Below, in pieces: positions 9,079-19,753 of a DNA stretch of 43,157 nucleotides. This DNA comes from Symbiodinium natans. Taxonomy: Eukaryota > Sar > Dinophyceae > Suessiales > Symbiodiniaceae. The notes under the pieces were generated by a model. The model was not told the origin of the DNA. It did no database searches and saw nothing but the letters and a program-made list of their open reading frames with translations. Numbering within the stretch: the stretch's first letter is position 1; every line of letters begins with the position of its first letter. A program made the position numbers and the translations under genes. The DNA is taken from the NCBI GenBank assembly GCA_905221605.1, contig CAJNDS010000700.1, forward strand, positions 43,861-87,017, given 5' to 3'.

Positions 9079-9166
9079 TTTGCTGAAGAACCCCCAAGAA
9101 ACACAAACAAAACATCCCTCTATTACCCTTGTAAGGAAGAATGTTTTTGGGGGGTTCTTAAGAAAT
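9079..9166. mobile_element. MITE-like element, TTGCTGAAGAACCCCC family
   Basis: Ends TTGCTGAAGAACCCCCAAGA and TTGGGGGGTTCTTAAGAA; an 88-bp diverged relative of 21263-21374. Confidence 0.78.
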
Positions 9167-9279
9167 TGGTAGTTTAGGTTTTCCGGAGAAGGCCTCACAT
9201 CCTCCGCACCGCAGACCCGAACCCTAACCCTAAACCCTAAACCCTAACCCCTAAACCCTAAACCCTCCTCAAAAAAAAC

Positions 9280-9334
9280 GCGGGTGTTGTTGGGCTCCGA
9301 ACTCGACCGTCGGGCCCGCAGCCATGTCAGGCTC
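9280..9334 (-). CDS. Candidate exon, unknown product
   Basis: The minus strand reads EPDMAAGPTVEFGAQQHP between AAGACAG|GAGCC and CCCGC|GTTTTT. Bracketed by CCCTAAA (9220-9265) and TTTAGGG (9364-9515) arrays in the usual exon pattern. Confidence 0.48.
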
Positions 9335-9363
9335 CTGTCTTCATCTTACTCGGACGTCGGGTT

Positions 9364-9492
9364 GTGGGTTTGGGGTTTAGGGTTTAGGGTTTAGGGTGTA
9401 GGGTTTAGGGTTTAGGGTGTAGGGTTTAGGGTTTAGGGTGTAGGGTTTAGGGTTTAGGGTGTAAGGTTTAGGGTTTAGGGTGTAGGGTTTAG
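9364..9492 (+). repeat. Higher-order telomere-like array, 21-nt unit
   Basis: The unit is two TTTAGGG plus one TGTAGGG, repeated about five times; a secondary tandem amplification of a mutated segment. Confidence 0.9.
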
Positions 9493-9989
9493 GGTTAAGG
9501 GTTAAGGGTTTAGGATTTCGAGTCTAGGATTAAGGGTGTAGGGTTGGGGAAACGTACCTCATTCGCCAGTTCACGGCGGGGAACTGAGGAATTCGGTGCC
9601 CTGCATCCCCCCCACGCCACCCTTCGAGGGTTGAGGGTTGAGGGTTTAGGGTTATAGGGCGCCTGATTCCCTCTTTCCCGACTAGACCCCGCAAGTCAAG
9701 CCTTCGTAGGCCTTCGTGATGTGCTTAGGACGGACAACCCTAAACCCCAACCCTAGTCCTACATGGGTCGGCGCATGAACCCTTTGTTAAGCTTTCAGAA
9801 GCACGGGACTTAACGGCTACTACAGCACCAGGAATGAACTCGGAGAAACGAGTTTGAACAAATCCGGGGATTTAGGGTTCAGGGCTTCCAGGATGGGCTA
9901 GTAGGCCCTTATAATCCCCATAGTCAACCCTATAAAGGGCCTTTTTAGGGGATTATAGGGTATAATAGCCCGTCCTGGTTATAGGGTGG

Positions 9990-10760
9990 AAATTGGGGCG
10001 CTTAAGCTGGCAAGAATGCCGTCAAGCTTGCTTATCATGTCAACAGCTGAGGGCTCGTCAAAACCCAACCCTGCTTGCGCTGCCCGTCTTGACCTTTGCG
10101 CGTTCAGGGTCTCCTTGCTTTCTGATCGTGCTCATGTATATCATTCTTGCTGACAGTGGCGCAGGATATAGGCATGAGGGTGACCCGAGACCCCTCCAGA
10201 GTGGACTTAGTGTCGGAGGTTCGGTTGTGGCCTGGCTGGCACCTTGAGCCTCGCCTGGGAGGCCTCGGATTTCTGGCGTCTGAGGTGGTGTCCGGGGCTG
10301 CCGTCGCCCCAGCAGGCGCAAGAGCAATTGCCTTGGCTTCCTTTCAAAACCTTCCAGGCGCCTGGAAACATGTGGTGTCGTTTCTGAATTTATAAGTCTT
10401 TGCATAGGCCACAGGTACCCCAAATCAAGCCTTTTTTCGAAGGCAGTCGGATCTCCGAAGACCATTTTGCCTTTAAATTTGAACAATAGGAGCCTCCTTC
10501 CCTTGATCAAAATTACGTCGTGAAAAGCGCGCCTCTCAGGCATCGCCTGAAGCGTACTTTCGAAGCACTTGCAGGGCTTTAAGAGGCCTTTGGGAAGCTT
10601 TCAGAGGGACAGGGCCTCTCAAGCCTTGCGTCTTTGGGGACCCTTGCAGGCGCAGAAGCAGAGAGCCAGGGGGAGGCCGTGCTGCAGCCCTTGTTTTTTG
10701 GGTGAGGTGGGCCGTGGCAAGCAAATGGCCCCAAAAAGGGCCGTACTAGGGTTTAGGATT
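9990..10760. other. Unassigned unique interval
   Basis: Open frames exist on both strands (for example 10147-10395 plus and 10058-10543 minus) and overlap, so none is convincing. 10430-10540 belongs to the repeat shared with 35775-36060. 10660-10700 resembles 10805-10870 (GGCCGTGCTGCAGCC), a local duplication. Confidence 0.5.
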
Positions 10761-10940
10761 TAGGGTTTAGGGTTTAACCCTAGCACCGTAGATCAAAGAC
10801 CGCGGGCAGGCCGTGCTACAGCCGCAGAATTTTGGGTGAAGCGGGAAGCAAAGCCCCTGGAGGCCCTTAGAGAGATCCCGCCAAGGAGGGAGCACCGCTT
10901 TTCCCGAAGGTTTGGGGCATCTTGTGATTACAAGGACGAC

Positions 10941-10990
10941 CTGCCGGGGTATTGGTCAGCGAATTGCCGGGTCCCCCGCTGCAAACGGGA
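10941..10990 (-). CDS. Candidate exon, unknown product
   Basis: The minus strand reads SRLQRGTRQFADQYPG between CCTCAG|TCC (or TTTGCAG) and a good donor CGGCAG|GTCGTC. No family recognised. Confidence 0.45.
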
Positions 10991-11310
10991 CTGAGGCTCA
11001 GTGCGTTCGCCCCAAGGCTCACTCAGTTCGTGGTTTAGGGTAAACCCCCCATGAATATTTCGCAGGTAGTTAGATGTGGGGATATACGTAGCCCCTCCCA
11101 AATATGGTCATGACCAGTCATGATGACAGCTAGCTTACATACGATCGTCGGACATAACTGCCCATGAATCCATGAACCAAACAGACACTATACCCTAAAA
11201 CCCCAAACTCTAACCCTAATCACGCACGTACATCTCAGAGCTACCCACCCCAAAACCCTAAGACTAAACCCCTCAACCCTAAACCCTAAACCCTAAACTA
11301 CCCCCAGAAC

Positions 11311-11366
11311 GCCTCCTGGTGCTTGGGGCTGCGCACCAGCCCAGGTGGATGGAGCCCCGCAGGGGC
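11311..11366 (-). CDS. Candidate exon, unknown product
   Basis: The minus strand reads APAGLHPPGLVRSPKHQEA after ATCGAAG|GCC, ending at GAGGC|GTTCTG or nearby GC/GA sites. It lies next to a CCCTAAA array (11270-11300). It may be a later exon of the CCCH gene. Confidence 0.42.
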
Positions 11367-11786
11367 CTTCGATTTCGCTTGGGGCATTTTCCTTAAGGGT
11401 CCGTGTACCCAATCAATATTCGAAGTAGGGTCCCCAAAAGGACACCAAACATACACACTCACCAATATTAAAAAGGAACCTTATATACACTCACCAAAAA
11501 CAGTAATCTAAACCCTTCTTCATATACTTTGAGCCCCCAAGTCCTTAAGTAGGAAGTACTTCAAGACCCAAGTACTCCCTATCTAGGCGCGGAGTTGAGG
11601 TTTAGGGTTCAGGGATGGGATGGGGTAGGATCTGGGCTCCAGGGGTGGTTTTAAAAAACTGGGAACTGGCACGCGTGCCCGAAGACCGATCAGTCGAGGT
11701 TTAGGGATTAGGGATTAGGGATGAGGGATGAGGGTTTAGGGTTTAGGGTTTAGGGGTTAGGGAGTTAGGGGTTAGGCTTCTGGCGC

Positions 11787-11811
11787 GCGCGCGCGCACAC
11801 ACACACACACC
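11787..11811. repeat. CG/CA dinucleotide run
   Basis: (CG)n passing into (CA)n, potential Z-DNA. A second CA run lies at 37327-37352. Confidence 0.92.
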
Positions 11812-12068
11812 TTAACCCGACAAGCCTTGAGCCCAATGTGTACTCCAAGATTCCTCTACTCTCAAACATCCTCCATGTCCTACACCTATGGAGGGAGCAT
11901 GGATTGAAGTTTGGGGTTTTTTGTGTTGAAGAGCCCTGGGCCTAGAACTGGCTGAAGACAACACCCCCAAAGCCGCTGTCACACCCGTAAAAAGCCAAAA
12001 CGCAGACCCTAAACCCTAAACCCTAAACCCAGAAGCTGACGGTGGCCCTGCCTCTGAGCAGCCAGAGC

Positions 12069-12107
12069 TTTTCTTGAGCCCATCCCGTCGCCAGTGGCAG
12101 AAGTGGC
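12069..12107 (-). CDS. CCCH zinc-finger protein, finger 2 C-terminal exon
   Basis: Begins GC CAC after GCAAG and, with the T left by the previous exon, reads CHFCHWRRDGLKK. It provides the His ligand of finger 2 (CPKCHFCHW, parallel to CPKCHECFW in finger 1). The 3' end is uncertain; AAGAAAA|GCTCTG is one GC donor, and the frame stays open further. Bracketed by CCCTAAA (12005-12030) and TTTAGGG (12133-12190) arrays. Confidence 0.75.
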
Positions 12108-12446
12108 CTTGCTTTGGGGTTGGGAGGTGCTTGAGGTTTAGGGTTTAGGGTTTAGGGTTTAGGGGTTTAGGGTTTAGGGTTTAGGGTTTAACTGGGCTAA
12201 CTAGGCTTAAGGTGTGGAGTGTAGGCCAAGGTAAACGGGGCTTAGGATTGTCTGGTTGGTTCTTAGTAGGGCAGTCTTGCAGCACACTGCCGGCCTTCAG
12301 CCATCTGTGCCTCCCGGACCCTAAACCCTGAACCCTAAATCCTAAACCCTAAACCCTACTCCTTAAACCCTACTAAACCCTAAACCCTAAACCCTCAACC
12401 CTAACCCCTAAACCCTAAACCCTGATCCGAAAACCCCAAAATTGTG

Positions 12447-12469
12447 TTGGGGGGGGGGGGGGGGGGGGG
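12447..12469 (+). repeat. Poly-G run
   Basis: A G run of about 22. Similar G or C homopolymers occur at 15445-15456, 26060-26076, 26357-26372, 35655-35673, 35860-35869, 41159-41172, 40441-40465 and at the window end 43139-43157. Confidence 0.95.
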
Positions 12470-12947
12470 CGGGACCCCTTGGACACTAAACGGAGTCCAA
12501 CATGATTCCCTATTTAGGTACATGGACCCTCATCTTAATATGGTGCATTGCAAGAACTGTTCGCGGATTCTTGGTTTCTGGGTGACAATGTCCGCCGCAA
12601 GGCAAACCGGCGAACTGGAGCAACTGGAGTGATTAGCAGGGAATACCCTAAACCCTAATTAAACCCTATAAACCGACTGGAGTGACTAGTAAAGAAATTC
12701 GGGCCCCTTAAGATCCTGTGCAGGGACCTGAAGCCCCGCTCATCCTTAAGAGCGTTGCACACAGAACCGGCTCAGCTCATGCATAGATGCATAGCCGCGC
12801 CAGGAGACTGTGTTGCGTATGCACAAGTTGTCCTTTGAAGAGATCTGAGGAACGAAGGACCGCTCCAGGAGGGGATTTCCGGGGTCGGGGTTTCGGGCCG
12901 CGGCTTCTAGATGTGGCACTTATGAGGACTTTCAGAGCATTATAGAA

Positions 12948-13020
12948 GCAAATTATAGAAGCTAAGTATAGAAGTAAATTATAGAAGCGAATTATTGTAA
13001 ATTATAGAAACTAATTCTAG
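12948..13020 (+). repeat. Short tandem repeat AATTATAGAAGC
   Basis: About five diverged 12-15 bp units in an AT-rich island. Confidence 0.85.
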
Positions 13021-13219
13021 ATGTTAACTCTGGAAGTTCTTCTCTAGTGGGTCCTGGTGAACTACGGTCGTAAGACTTTTCGGACGCCTTGACGCAGTTC
13101 CTTCTTGCCGCGGGCCGGGGAGGGGTGCCAACTTTTTGGCGTTCATGTTAGAAACGACAGTCGCTAAGGCAAGGCGGCCCTAAAGTAGGAACTGCAACTT
13201 TAAGGGCCAGGTCAAGGCC

Positions 13220-13360
13220 TAAGCCCCAAAACCCCTAAACCCCCCAAAAAACCCAAAACCCCTAAACCCCCAAACCGCTGAACGCCTAAACCCCTAAAGC
13301 CCTCCTACCCTAAACCCTAAACCCTAACCCCTAAACCCTAAACCCTAAACCCCTGAACCC
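13220..13360 (-). repeat. CCCTAAA/CCCCTAAA mixed array
   Basis: Diverged 7- and 8-nt units; lies just downstream of finger 2 exon in the gene sense. Confidence 0.9.
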
Positions 13361-13377
13361 AGTGCTGGGCTCCCGGC

Positions 13378-13431
13378 ACTTTGGACAGTCAGGGCCATCC
13401 CGGCAACCGCCCTTACGTCGCACATACTTGC
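13378..13431 (-). CDS. CCCH zinc-finger protein, finger 2 main exon
   Basis: The minus strand reads KYVRRKGGCRDGPDCPK between CTGCCCAG|GCAAG and a GC donor (CCAAAGT|GCCGGG). The incoming phase (one base, then GC) would supply the first Cys as TGC, giving C-X8-C-X5-C as in finger 1; a possible preceding mini-exon ending GACT|GCGG lies at about 13998-14020. The module is a paralogue of finger 1 but its introns fall at different codons. Arrays: 13220-13360 left, 13448-13475 right. Confidence 0.8.
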
Positions 13432-15196
13432 CTGGGCAGCTGGAGTTTTGGGTTTAGGGTTTAGGGTTTAGGGTAAAGCCCTAAACACTAAACCCTAATT
13501 AAACCCTAAACCCGAAAACCCTAAACCCCTAAATCTAAAGCCTAAACGCTTGATCCCCACAACCCGAGCCACAAATAGCTTCTAGCCAAGTCCAGAGCTA
13601 ATCTGAAAGGGCCCGGAAAAGCCAAGACAACACACGGTCATAGGAGTCTTGCTTAAGGTTTATCGGGTTAAGGGTTTAGGATTCAGGGTTAATCATGGAT
13701 TTCCCTACCCCGAAAACCGTCGCCCTAAATAGCCTTAATTATGGGGGAACCTAGGGCGGGGGGGTAGTATGCAGGGGAGTAGTAGGGAAACCCATGGTAA
13801 TTTGGTTTTTAAAAGGTCAAGGCTGCTTCGTGACAAGTACTCAACCCTAAACCCTTTCGTATGGGCTGAGTACCCTAGCCCAAAAAAGGTTAACCTTGAA
13901 TATCTAGCAGGGTCCTATAGCCCTAAACCCTAAACCCTAAACCTACACCCTAAACCCTAAACCCTAAACCCTAAACCCTAAACCCAAAAGCCGCAGTCCC
14001 CTGGAAGGATGAACTTGCAAGCCCTAAACCCGCCCTAAGGCTCCAAGGACGATTAGTTTAAAGTTTTTGGGCCCAAAGGTGTTGTTGTAACAGGCTTTTG
14101 GGTCACTTTGAGCATCAGGGTATAGGCTCCAAGAAAGGTGCCTTACAGCGTTCCCTGACCCCAGCCTTCACATGCTGTCAACCCAACAACCCAAAACGCT
14201 AAACGCAGCACGGTCAAAAGGCTAAGATGCCACCTTAACACCCTCTGAAGTTTAGGGTTTAGGGTTTAGGGTTTAGGGTTTAGGGTTTAGGGTTTAGGGT
14301 TTAGGGTTTCCTGAATACGATCCTCCTCAACAACCTACAAATATGTCCCATCCCAAGGGCCTACCGAGCGGGTCTGGGGTCCGGGGGTTTAGGGCTTATC
14401 AGACTTCGGCATGCTCTCATAGTGACAACACAAAAAAAGGGGTACGAAAACCCCCAACCCCAAATTCCAAAAAAAAAACAACCCTGAAACACCCTTAGTA
14501 TGGGGCCTTTAAACGGGCATACCTCTTATATACCTCTTATGTACCCTACGCAACTTAAGGGCTCGATATGTCAGAAGCCTTTAAGGGAGGCAAGGGACCA
14601 TACTCAGGGCCCATGCAACTACCCGAAGAAGTAGGGTTTAGGGTTTAGGGTTTAGGGTTTAGGGCTTAGGGTTAAATCCCAGAGCCCCGCAACGCAAACG
14701 GAGGGCTTCTCTCGGGTCCGGGGCTTCTAGAAGGCTTATGGAGGGCTTCCAGGGTACGGGTGTTTAGGGTTTAGGGTTTAGGGTTTAGGGTTTAGGGTTT
14801 AGGGTTTAGGGTTTAGGCTTATCATGTTTAAAAGGGTCTGGGGCTGTCAGGGCTTGTAGTGTGAGGTCTGAGGGCAGCTTGCAAGCTCCAATGTGCCAAA
14901 CAGGATTCAGTCAACCCCCCCACCCAACCACCCGAGCAGCAAGCTTCGGGCCTGGCACCCTACACCCCAAACCCGATACATAGAGTTTAGGGTTTAGGGT
15001 TTAGGGTATAGGGTATAGGGTTTAGGGTTTAGGGTTTAGGGAGACCCGGGGGTAACCTAGGAATAAACAGGGTACCCTTTTTGGTTTTAAGGGGAGCATA
15101 AGGGAACCCAAACCTTAAATAAAAGGAAAAAAGGGCCTACTCCCGGTCCTAGCTATTGGAGCTTGCGGGTTTAGGGTTCATTGGGCTTCGGCTCAC

Positions 15197-15232
15197 AAAG
15201 ACACCCGGACCGTCTTCCTCTTTCTGGGCCAG
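15197..15232 (-). CDS. CCCH zinc-finger protein, candidate exon
   Basis: A 12-codon exon, LAQKEEDGPGVF, between CATGCAG|CTGGCC and a consensus donor GTCTTT|GTGAGCC; an upstream acceptor (15242) would add RRMQ. Phase 0. Charged and probably helical. Confidence 0.48.
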
Positions 15233-15711
15233 CTGCATGCGTCTGCACACCTGTTGCAGTTTAGCGTTCAGGGTTCAGAGTATTTCAGGTTTCGGGTTCA
15301 GGCTGTAGGGTTTAGGTTTAGGGTTAAAGGTTTTAGGGTTTAGGGTTTAGGGTGTAGGGTGTAGGGTTTAGGATTTATATAGGGAGTTCAAGAGTTCAGG
15401 TTTCTGAGTGTATCGGGCTTGCAGGGTTTCGTTAAAGCTTTGCTGGGGGGGGGGGGTGCCCTGCCTTGAGCCCGGCTGGCATGTCGGGTTTTCAGCGTTT
15501 AGGTTCGCAAGTTTAGGGTTTAGGGTTTGGGGTTTGGGGTTTAGGGTATAGGGTTTGGGGTTTGGGGTTTAGGGTGCAGGGGGTGGGGTTGAGGATTTGG
15601 GGTTGAGGGCTGAGGGTTTGGGGTTCACGCCTGGAGGTTGTGCTAGAATCCCTAAACCCTACGGTTTAGGGCTTGGGGTGTATCAGGGTGCAGGGTTGAG
15701 GGTATAGGGTT

Positions 15712-15788
15712 TACCCCTAAACCCTAAACCCTAAACCCTAAAACCTAAACCCTAAACCCTAAACCCTAAACCCCAAACCCTAAACCCA
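15712..15788 (-). repeat. CCCTAAA array
   Basis: About 11 units; forms the left bracket of the exon at 15814-15871. Confidence 0.93.
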
Positions 15789-15813
15789 GGGCTTAGGAGT
15801 CGGGTTCATAGGC

Positions 15814-15871
15814 TCTGCTTTGCGGCGAGCTGCGTGTCCGGATGGCCGCGAGTGCCCGTGGAGAAGGGGGC
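15814..15871 (-). CDS. CCCH zinc-finger protein, candidate inter-finger exon
   Basis: The minus strand reads APFSTGTRGHPDTQLAAKQ after ACCGCAG|GCCCCC, phase 0 at the start. The RGHP echoes the GHP lead-in of finger 1. The 3' end is unclear; several GC donors are possible. Its right neighbour is the longest telomere-like array of the window (15886-16345), its left a CCCTAAA array (15712-15788). Confidence 0.52.
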
Positions 15872-15885
15872 CTGCGGTTGAAGGA

Positions 15886-16345
15886 TAGGGTTTAGGGTTT
15901 AGGGTTTAGGGTTTAGGGTTTAGGGTTTAGGGTTTAGGGTTTAGGGTTTAGGGTTTAGGGTTTAGGGTTTAGGGTTTAGGGTTTAGGGTTTAGGGTTTAG
16001 GGTTTAGGGTTTAGGGTTTAGGGTTTAGTTTTTAGGGTTTAGGGTTTAGGGTTTAGGGGGGTTCGGGGCTTTAGGGGTTTTCGGGGTTTAGGGTTTGGGG
16101 TTTAGGGTTTGGGGTTTAGGGTTTAGGGGTTTAGGGGTTTAGGGGTTTAGGGGTTTAGGTTTAGGGGTTAGGGGTTTAGGGGTTTAGGGGTTTAGGGGTT
16201 TAGGGGTTTAGGGGTTTAGGGGTTTAGGGGTTTAGGGGTTTAGGGGTTTAGGGGTTTAGGTGTTTAGGGGTTTAGGGGTTTTGGAGTTTGTTTAGGGGTT
16301 TATTTAGGGGTTTAGGGGTTTGTGGTTTAGGGTTTAGGGTTCAGG
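15886..16345 (+). repeat. Longest telomere-like array, switching from TTTAGGG to TTTAGGGG
   Basis: About 20 perfect 7-nt units, a transition near 16030-16120 with TTTGGGG copies, then a long run of 8-nt TTTAGGGG units to about 16345. Two repeat types side by side indicate separate expansions. Confidence 0.95.
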
Positions 16346-16590
16346 GCTAAGGGTTGAGGGTTCAGGTTTTAGGGTTCAGGGCTCAGGGTTTCGGGCTTAG
16401 GGTTCGGGGGCGTGGGGTCTACTACACGGTCAAGTGCCGAGGGTTTAGATTTAAAGGGCTTAGGTAGTGGTCCTAGGAACACTTCCTCAAGTACAGAAAC
16501 CCTTTGGCTGGCTTTAAACGGACCCCGGATACTGAGCGGATAGGGGACCCGCTTACACAGGGCCACCTTCAGGCTTGATAGACATGAAAA

Positions 16591-16694
16591 GGGCATTTTT
16601 CCAAAAACAGGGGTACCCCGAATATACCGCCAAATACCATAATCCGTATTACAGGATCCCCACCAAAAGGGTACCCCTATTTTCGGAAAGCCCC
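16591..16694. mobile_element. Inverted-repeat element family V
   Basis: Ends GGGCATTTTTCCAAAAACAG and CTATTTTCGGAAAGCCCC with GGGGTACCCC and GGGTACCCC arms. Confidence 0.78.
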
Positions 16695-16969
16695 AAAAGG
16701 AGTAAAACAAACACCTAGCTGCCTGACAGAGGGCACCCCTGAACGCCAAACCCTAAAGCCTCTTCAGCGTAACACCCCTAAACCTTAAACCCTCAACCAG
16801 GAACCCTAAAAACCCAAACCCTGAACCCCAAAAAACCCAAAAACCCTAAACCTTAAACCCTGAACCCTAAACACTCAAACCTTTCAAACAATTCGAACCC
16901 CAAACCCGACTGACCCACCTCCAACATGTAGACTCACGCTTAAGGATGGAGAGCGAAGGAGAGAATCCT

Positions 16970-17060
16970 AAACTCCTAAACCCCTAAACCCCTAAACCCT
17001 AAACCCCACAACCCCAAAAACCCAAAACCCCAAAACCCAAACTCTTAAACCCTAAACCCG
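16970..17060 (-). repeat. Diverged CCCCTAAA block
   Basis: 8-nt C-strand units, opposite in orientation to the 16120-16345 array of the same unit; 16770-16880 between them is also degenerate CCCTAAA. Confidence 0.85.
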
Positions 17061-17569
17061 GGTTCAAACCGCCCATATGCCCACAAGGACACCAATTATA
17101 TACACTCACCACAGAAATAGCAACCCTGCATCATGTGTATCTGTCCGTACAGTCTGTAGCCATGCGCTGTTTTGGGGCTTCGGGCTAAGAGGGGTTTAAA
17201 GTTGTTGGGCCTCGAAACCCCATGCGCACGACCTCTGCAGGCAGCTTTCTTGTGGAAGTGATCAACATGAGAGAAAGGTGCACAGTGCAGGCCCCCACAC
17301 ACTTTCGAAGCCAGACAAACTGGCACTTGCTTTTCCCGCAACTCTACCCCTTACGCGGCGTCGCCAATCAAGATTCGATGGGCACTTTAAAGGACTACAA
17401 GGAACCCCAGCCCCTAAAACCCTGAAACTCTAAAACCTCCAAAAAACTCGAAACCCTCCATCGTGTCTATTAGCTAGACCCCTAAACCCTAAACCCTAAA
17501 CTCTAAACCCTAAGCCCCATACCCTCAACCCTAAACCCTAAACTCAAGCAAGACCCCCTAGGATGGCCC

Positions 17570-17720
17570 TTAACAACCCTCTGAAAAAAAAAAACATTCC
17601 TGGATATGATCCTCTTAAACCCAATAAGGTTTAGGGTAACCCAATAAGGTTTAGGGTTTAGGGTTTAGGGGATATTCCTGAATCTGATCCTCTTAACCCC
17701 ATAAGGGAAAATATAAACTG
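17570..17720 (-). repeat. Family X element
   Basis: Same GATATGATCCTCTTAAACCC core and GTCCCAACGGCCC end as 1985-2280, with its own TTTAGGG units inside. Confidence 0.8.
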
Positions 17721-17958
17721 TCCCAACGGCCCTGATTGAAGGATTTTGGCTAGGCTGCCCAGTAACCTAGGCTTAAGAAGGGGTGCCCTTGTTTGCTTAA
17801 AGGGGTTATAAGGGAACCTAAACCCCGCAAAAAGGGAATAAGGGTACTACTGGGCATCCTAGTTGGAGTCTCCCATATGGGAATCCCGGAATCGAAAAAA
17901 CCCTAAACCCTAAACCCTAAACCCTAAACCCTAAACCCTAAACCCTAAACACGCCCAC

Positions 17959-18009
17959 CTCGCTTCCGCCGATGTCGGGATTGTTGGCCCTGTCAATATC
18001 GCTCCGCGC
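17959..18009 (-). CDS. CCCH zinc-finger protein, inter-finger exon
   Basis: A 51-nt, 17-codon exon, ARSDIDRANNPDIGGSE, between GTCCAG|GCGCGG and GCGAG|GTGGGC. Phase 0 at both ends, matching the phase-0 end of finger 1. Tightly bracketed by CCCTAAA (17898-17950) and TTTAGGG (18040-18090) arrays. Confidence 0.65.
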
Positions 18010-18234
18010 CTGGACGATAGGGTCTACGAACCCTTTATGGGATTTAGGGTTCAGGGTTTAGGGTTTAGGGTTTAGGGTTTTGGGTTTAACAACCCTAAAC
18101 CGATGGGCCCTAAACCGCAGGGTTTGCGGCTTTGGGTTTAGAGTTCAGGGCGTCTTCCTCTTGAAGCCCAGGGCTCAAGAACTCGAAGCCTGTGATTTGT
18201 GCAGGATTAGAGTTGAGGCTGTAGGTTTCAGCCT

Positions 18235-18345
18235 AAACCCTAAACCCTAAACCCTAAACCCTGAACCCTGAACCCTGAACCCTAAACCCTAAACCCTAAA
18301 CCCCAAACCCTAAACCCTAAACCCCAAACCCTAAACCCTAAACCC
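18235..18345 (-). repeat. CCCTAAA array with CCCTGAA and CCCCAAA variants
   Basis: About 16 units, with three consecutive CCCTGAA units. Confidence 0.92.
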
Positions 18346-18797
18346 TACCGACAAACCAGTGGGTTTGAGAGCTCCAAGGTGAGATCCAACATGCCCCAAA
18401 CCCATACCCCTTAACCTATAAAAGGATAATGTGAAGAAGGATGTTACCATACCCCTCATCTTCTTTTAAGGGGTATGCCCAAGAGGTATGCTGAATATTT
18501 CTTAGATCCAGTTTGCAAAGTGTTGCCATCTTCTATGCTGGGTTGGCCGTTGACGCTCTTGGAAAACATCACTATATGGGGTCCCCTTAACAGCTCAAGT
18601 AAGGAGAATACTTAAATCCAAATGTCCCAAAGGGCAACCCAGTACATAAAGAGAACCTTATATTGACCTTCATTGTTGTGCTTCTCAACTAGGTAGGCCC
18701 TTGAGCCCTTGAGCCCAGGTATATCGCAAGCTATCCAAAGACCGGCTGGCCTACAAATTTCCATAGGCCGAAATCACAAACCCCAACGCTATAACTT

Positions 18798-18876
18798 GGG
18801 ATGTTCCCCCTCGTCCTAACAGTCTTTCCTCCAAAACAATCCCTACCAAGGATTGTTCGTATAAAGGGAACATCCC
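18798..18876 (+). mobile_element. Inverted-repeat element family Z without array
   Basis: A 79-bp element with ends GGGATGTTCCCCC and AAAGGGAACATCCC and inner AACAGTC / GGATTGTT arms. MITE/introner-like; no coding. Confidence 0.8.
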
Positions 18877-18949
18877 AGGTTTAACCCTTCAGGCTCTACA
18901 AAGATCACACTGGCGCTCCATTTGGAACTTAACCTAACAAAGTGTGCAC

Positions 18950-19027
18950 AAAACCCTAAACCCTGAACCCCAAACCCCAAACCCTAAACCCCAAACTCCA
19001 AACCCCAAACCCCAAACCCCAAACCCT
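18950..19027 (-). repeat. CCCCAAA/CCCTAAA array
   Basis: Mostly CCCCAAA units; follows the donor of the exon at 19034-19074 within 12 nt. Confidence 0.9.
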
Positions 19028-19033
19028 ACCCAC

Positions 19034-19074
19034 CTTTGTCCAGAAGCACTCGTGGCATTTGGGGCAGTCAGCAC
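19034..19074 (-). CDS. CCCH zinc-finger protein, finger 1 exon 3
   Basis: Reads ADCPKCHECFWTK between CGCCAG|GTGCTG and a strong donor ACAAAG|GTGGGT. It completes a C-X8-C-X5-C-X3-H zinc finger with the previous two exons (PC, GC, DC, then H). CCCH fingers of this spacing commonly bind single-stranded RNA. The intron then runs straight into a CCCTAAA/CCCCAAA array on the plus strand (18950-19027). Confidence 0.85.
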
Positions 19075-19290
19075 CTGGCGGTCGTCAATCGATGGGCGTG
19101 CCCACTAGGTAGCCCCCAAGGTTTAGGCTTTTTTTAGGGTCTGGGGCTTAAGCCCCTAAACCCTAAACCCTAAAACAACCCTAACCCCCTAAACCCAAAT
19201 AACCCGAACACCTTCATTCCGTGAAGGAGAGCCTGAAACTCGTATCGCCCGAAACCATGAACTCCCAAACCGAGCTACAGCCCCAGGCAC

Positions 19291-19310
19291 CTTCCCGGCA
19301 GCCGCCCTTC
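19291..19310 (-). CDS. CCCH zinc-finger protein, 20-nt micro-exon of finger 1
   Basis: A 20-nt exon between AAGAG|GAAGGG and GGGAAG|GTGCCT. Joined to its neighbours it reads RKGGCREG and supplies the second zinc-ligand Cys at the exact spacing for C-X8-C. Upstream on the minus strand is a C-strand telomere-like array (19335-19375). Confidence 0.8.
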
Positions 19311-19706
19311 CTCTTTACCTGCGCTGTGTAGAATAGGGTTTAGGGTTTAGGGTTTAGGGTTTGGGGTTTAGGGTTTCGGAGGAACTTTTTTTGGAAACTA
19401 AAGATGACCAAGCGGGGGAGAACGACAAATGAGGAGAGGAGAGGGATGGCAAAACGAAACCGACACCCGAAATCCGAAAATCCCACAAACCAATGAAACA
19501 AAAAAGAACTACTGTCCGCGTCTTTGCCAGCGCTTAAGTTATCAAGGGCACATGAGGAGTTTGGTGTTGGGCTCTTATCACCCCGACCCCTTCCTCTGAG
19601 AACCAATAATTAAACCAGAAACTATAAGCGCTAAACTCTAAACTCAGGGTTTAAGTTTAGGGTTTAGGGCTTAGGGGACCTAGGCAAGCTTCATAAAGCA
19701 TTCAGC

Positions 19707-19753
19707 CGTGTGTCATATCGGCAGGGCCCAGCGCAGTTGAACGGATGACCGAC
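19707..19753 (-). CDS. CCCH zinc-finger protein, finger 1 exon 1
   Basis: The minus strand reads VGHPFNCAGPCRYDT between CGCTGAG|GTCGG and a GC donor (ACACG|GCTGAA). It carries the first zinc ligand Cys and the GHP lead-in that I associate with a recurrent dinoflagellate CCCH-type module. It joins in frame to a 20-nt micro-exon at 19291-19310. The intron before it contains an extreme poly-C (plus-strand poly-G) tract. Confidence 0.8.

Larger units (their letters stand above)
16400..17900. other. Intron-like interval
   Basis: Holds a family V element (16591-16694), diverged C-strand blocks, a unique stretch 17070-17420 with no convincing exon and a family X element. The words GGACACCAA and ACACTCACCA at 17085-17110 recur at 11440-11490. 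Confidence 0.5.

Noticed and set aside
10058-10543. 161-residue minus-strand open frame
   Set aside because: Overlaps a repeat shared with 35775-36060 and an equally open plus-strand frame; composition effect more likely than a gene.
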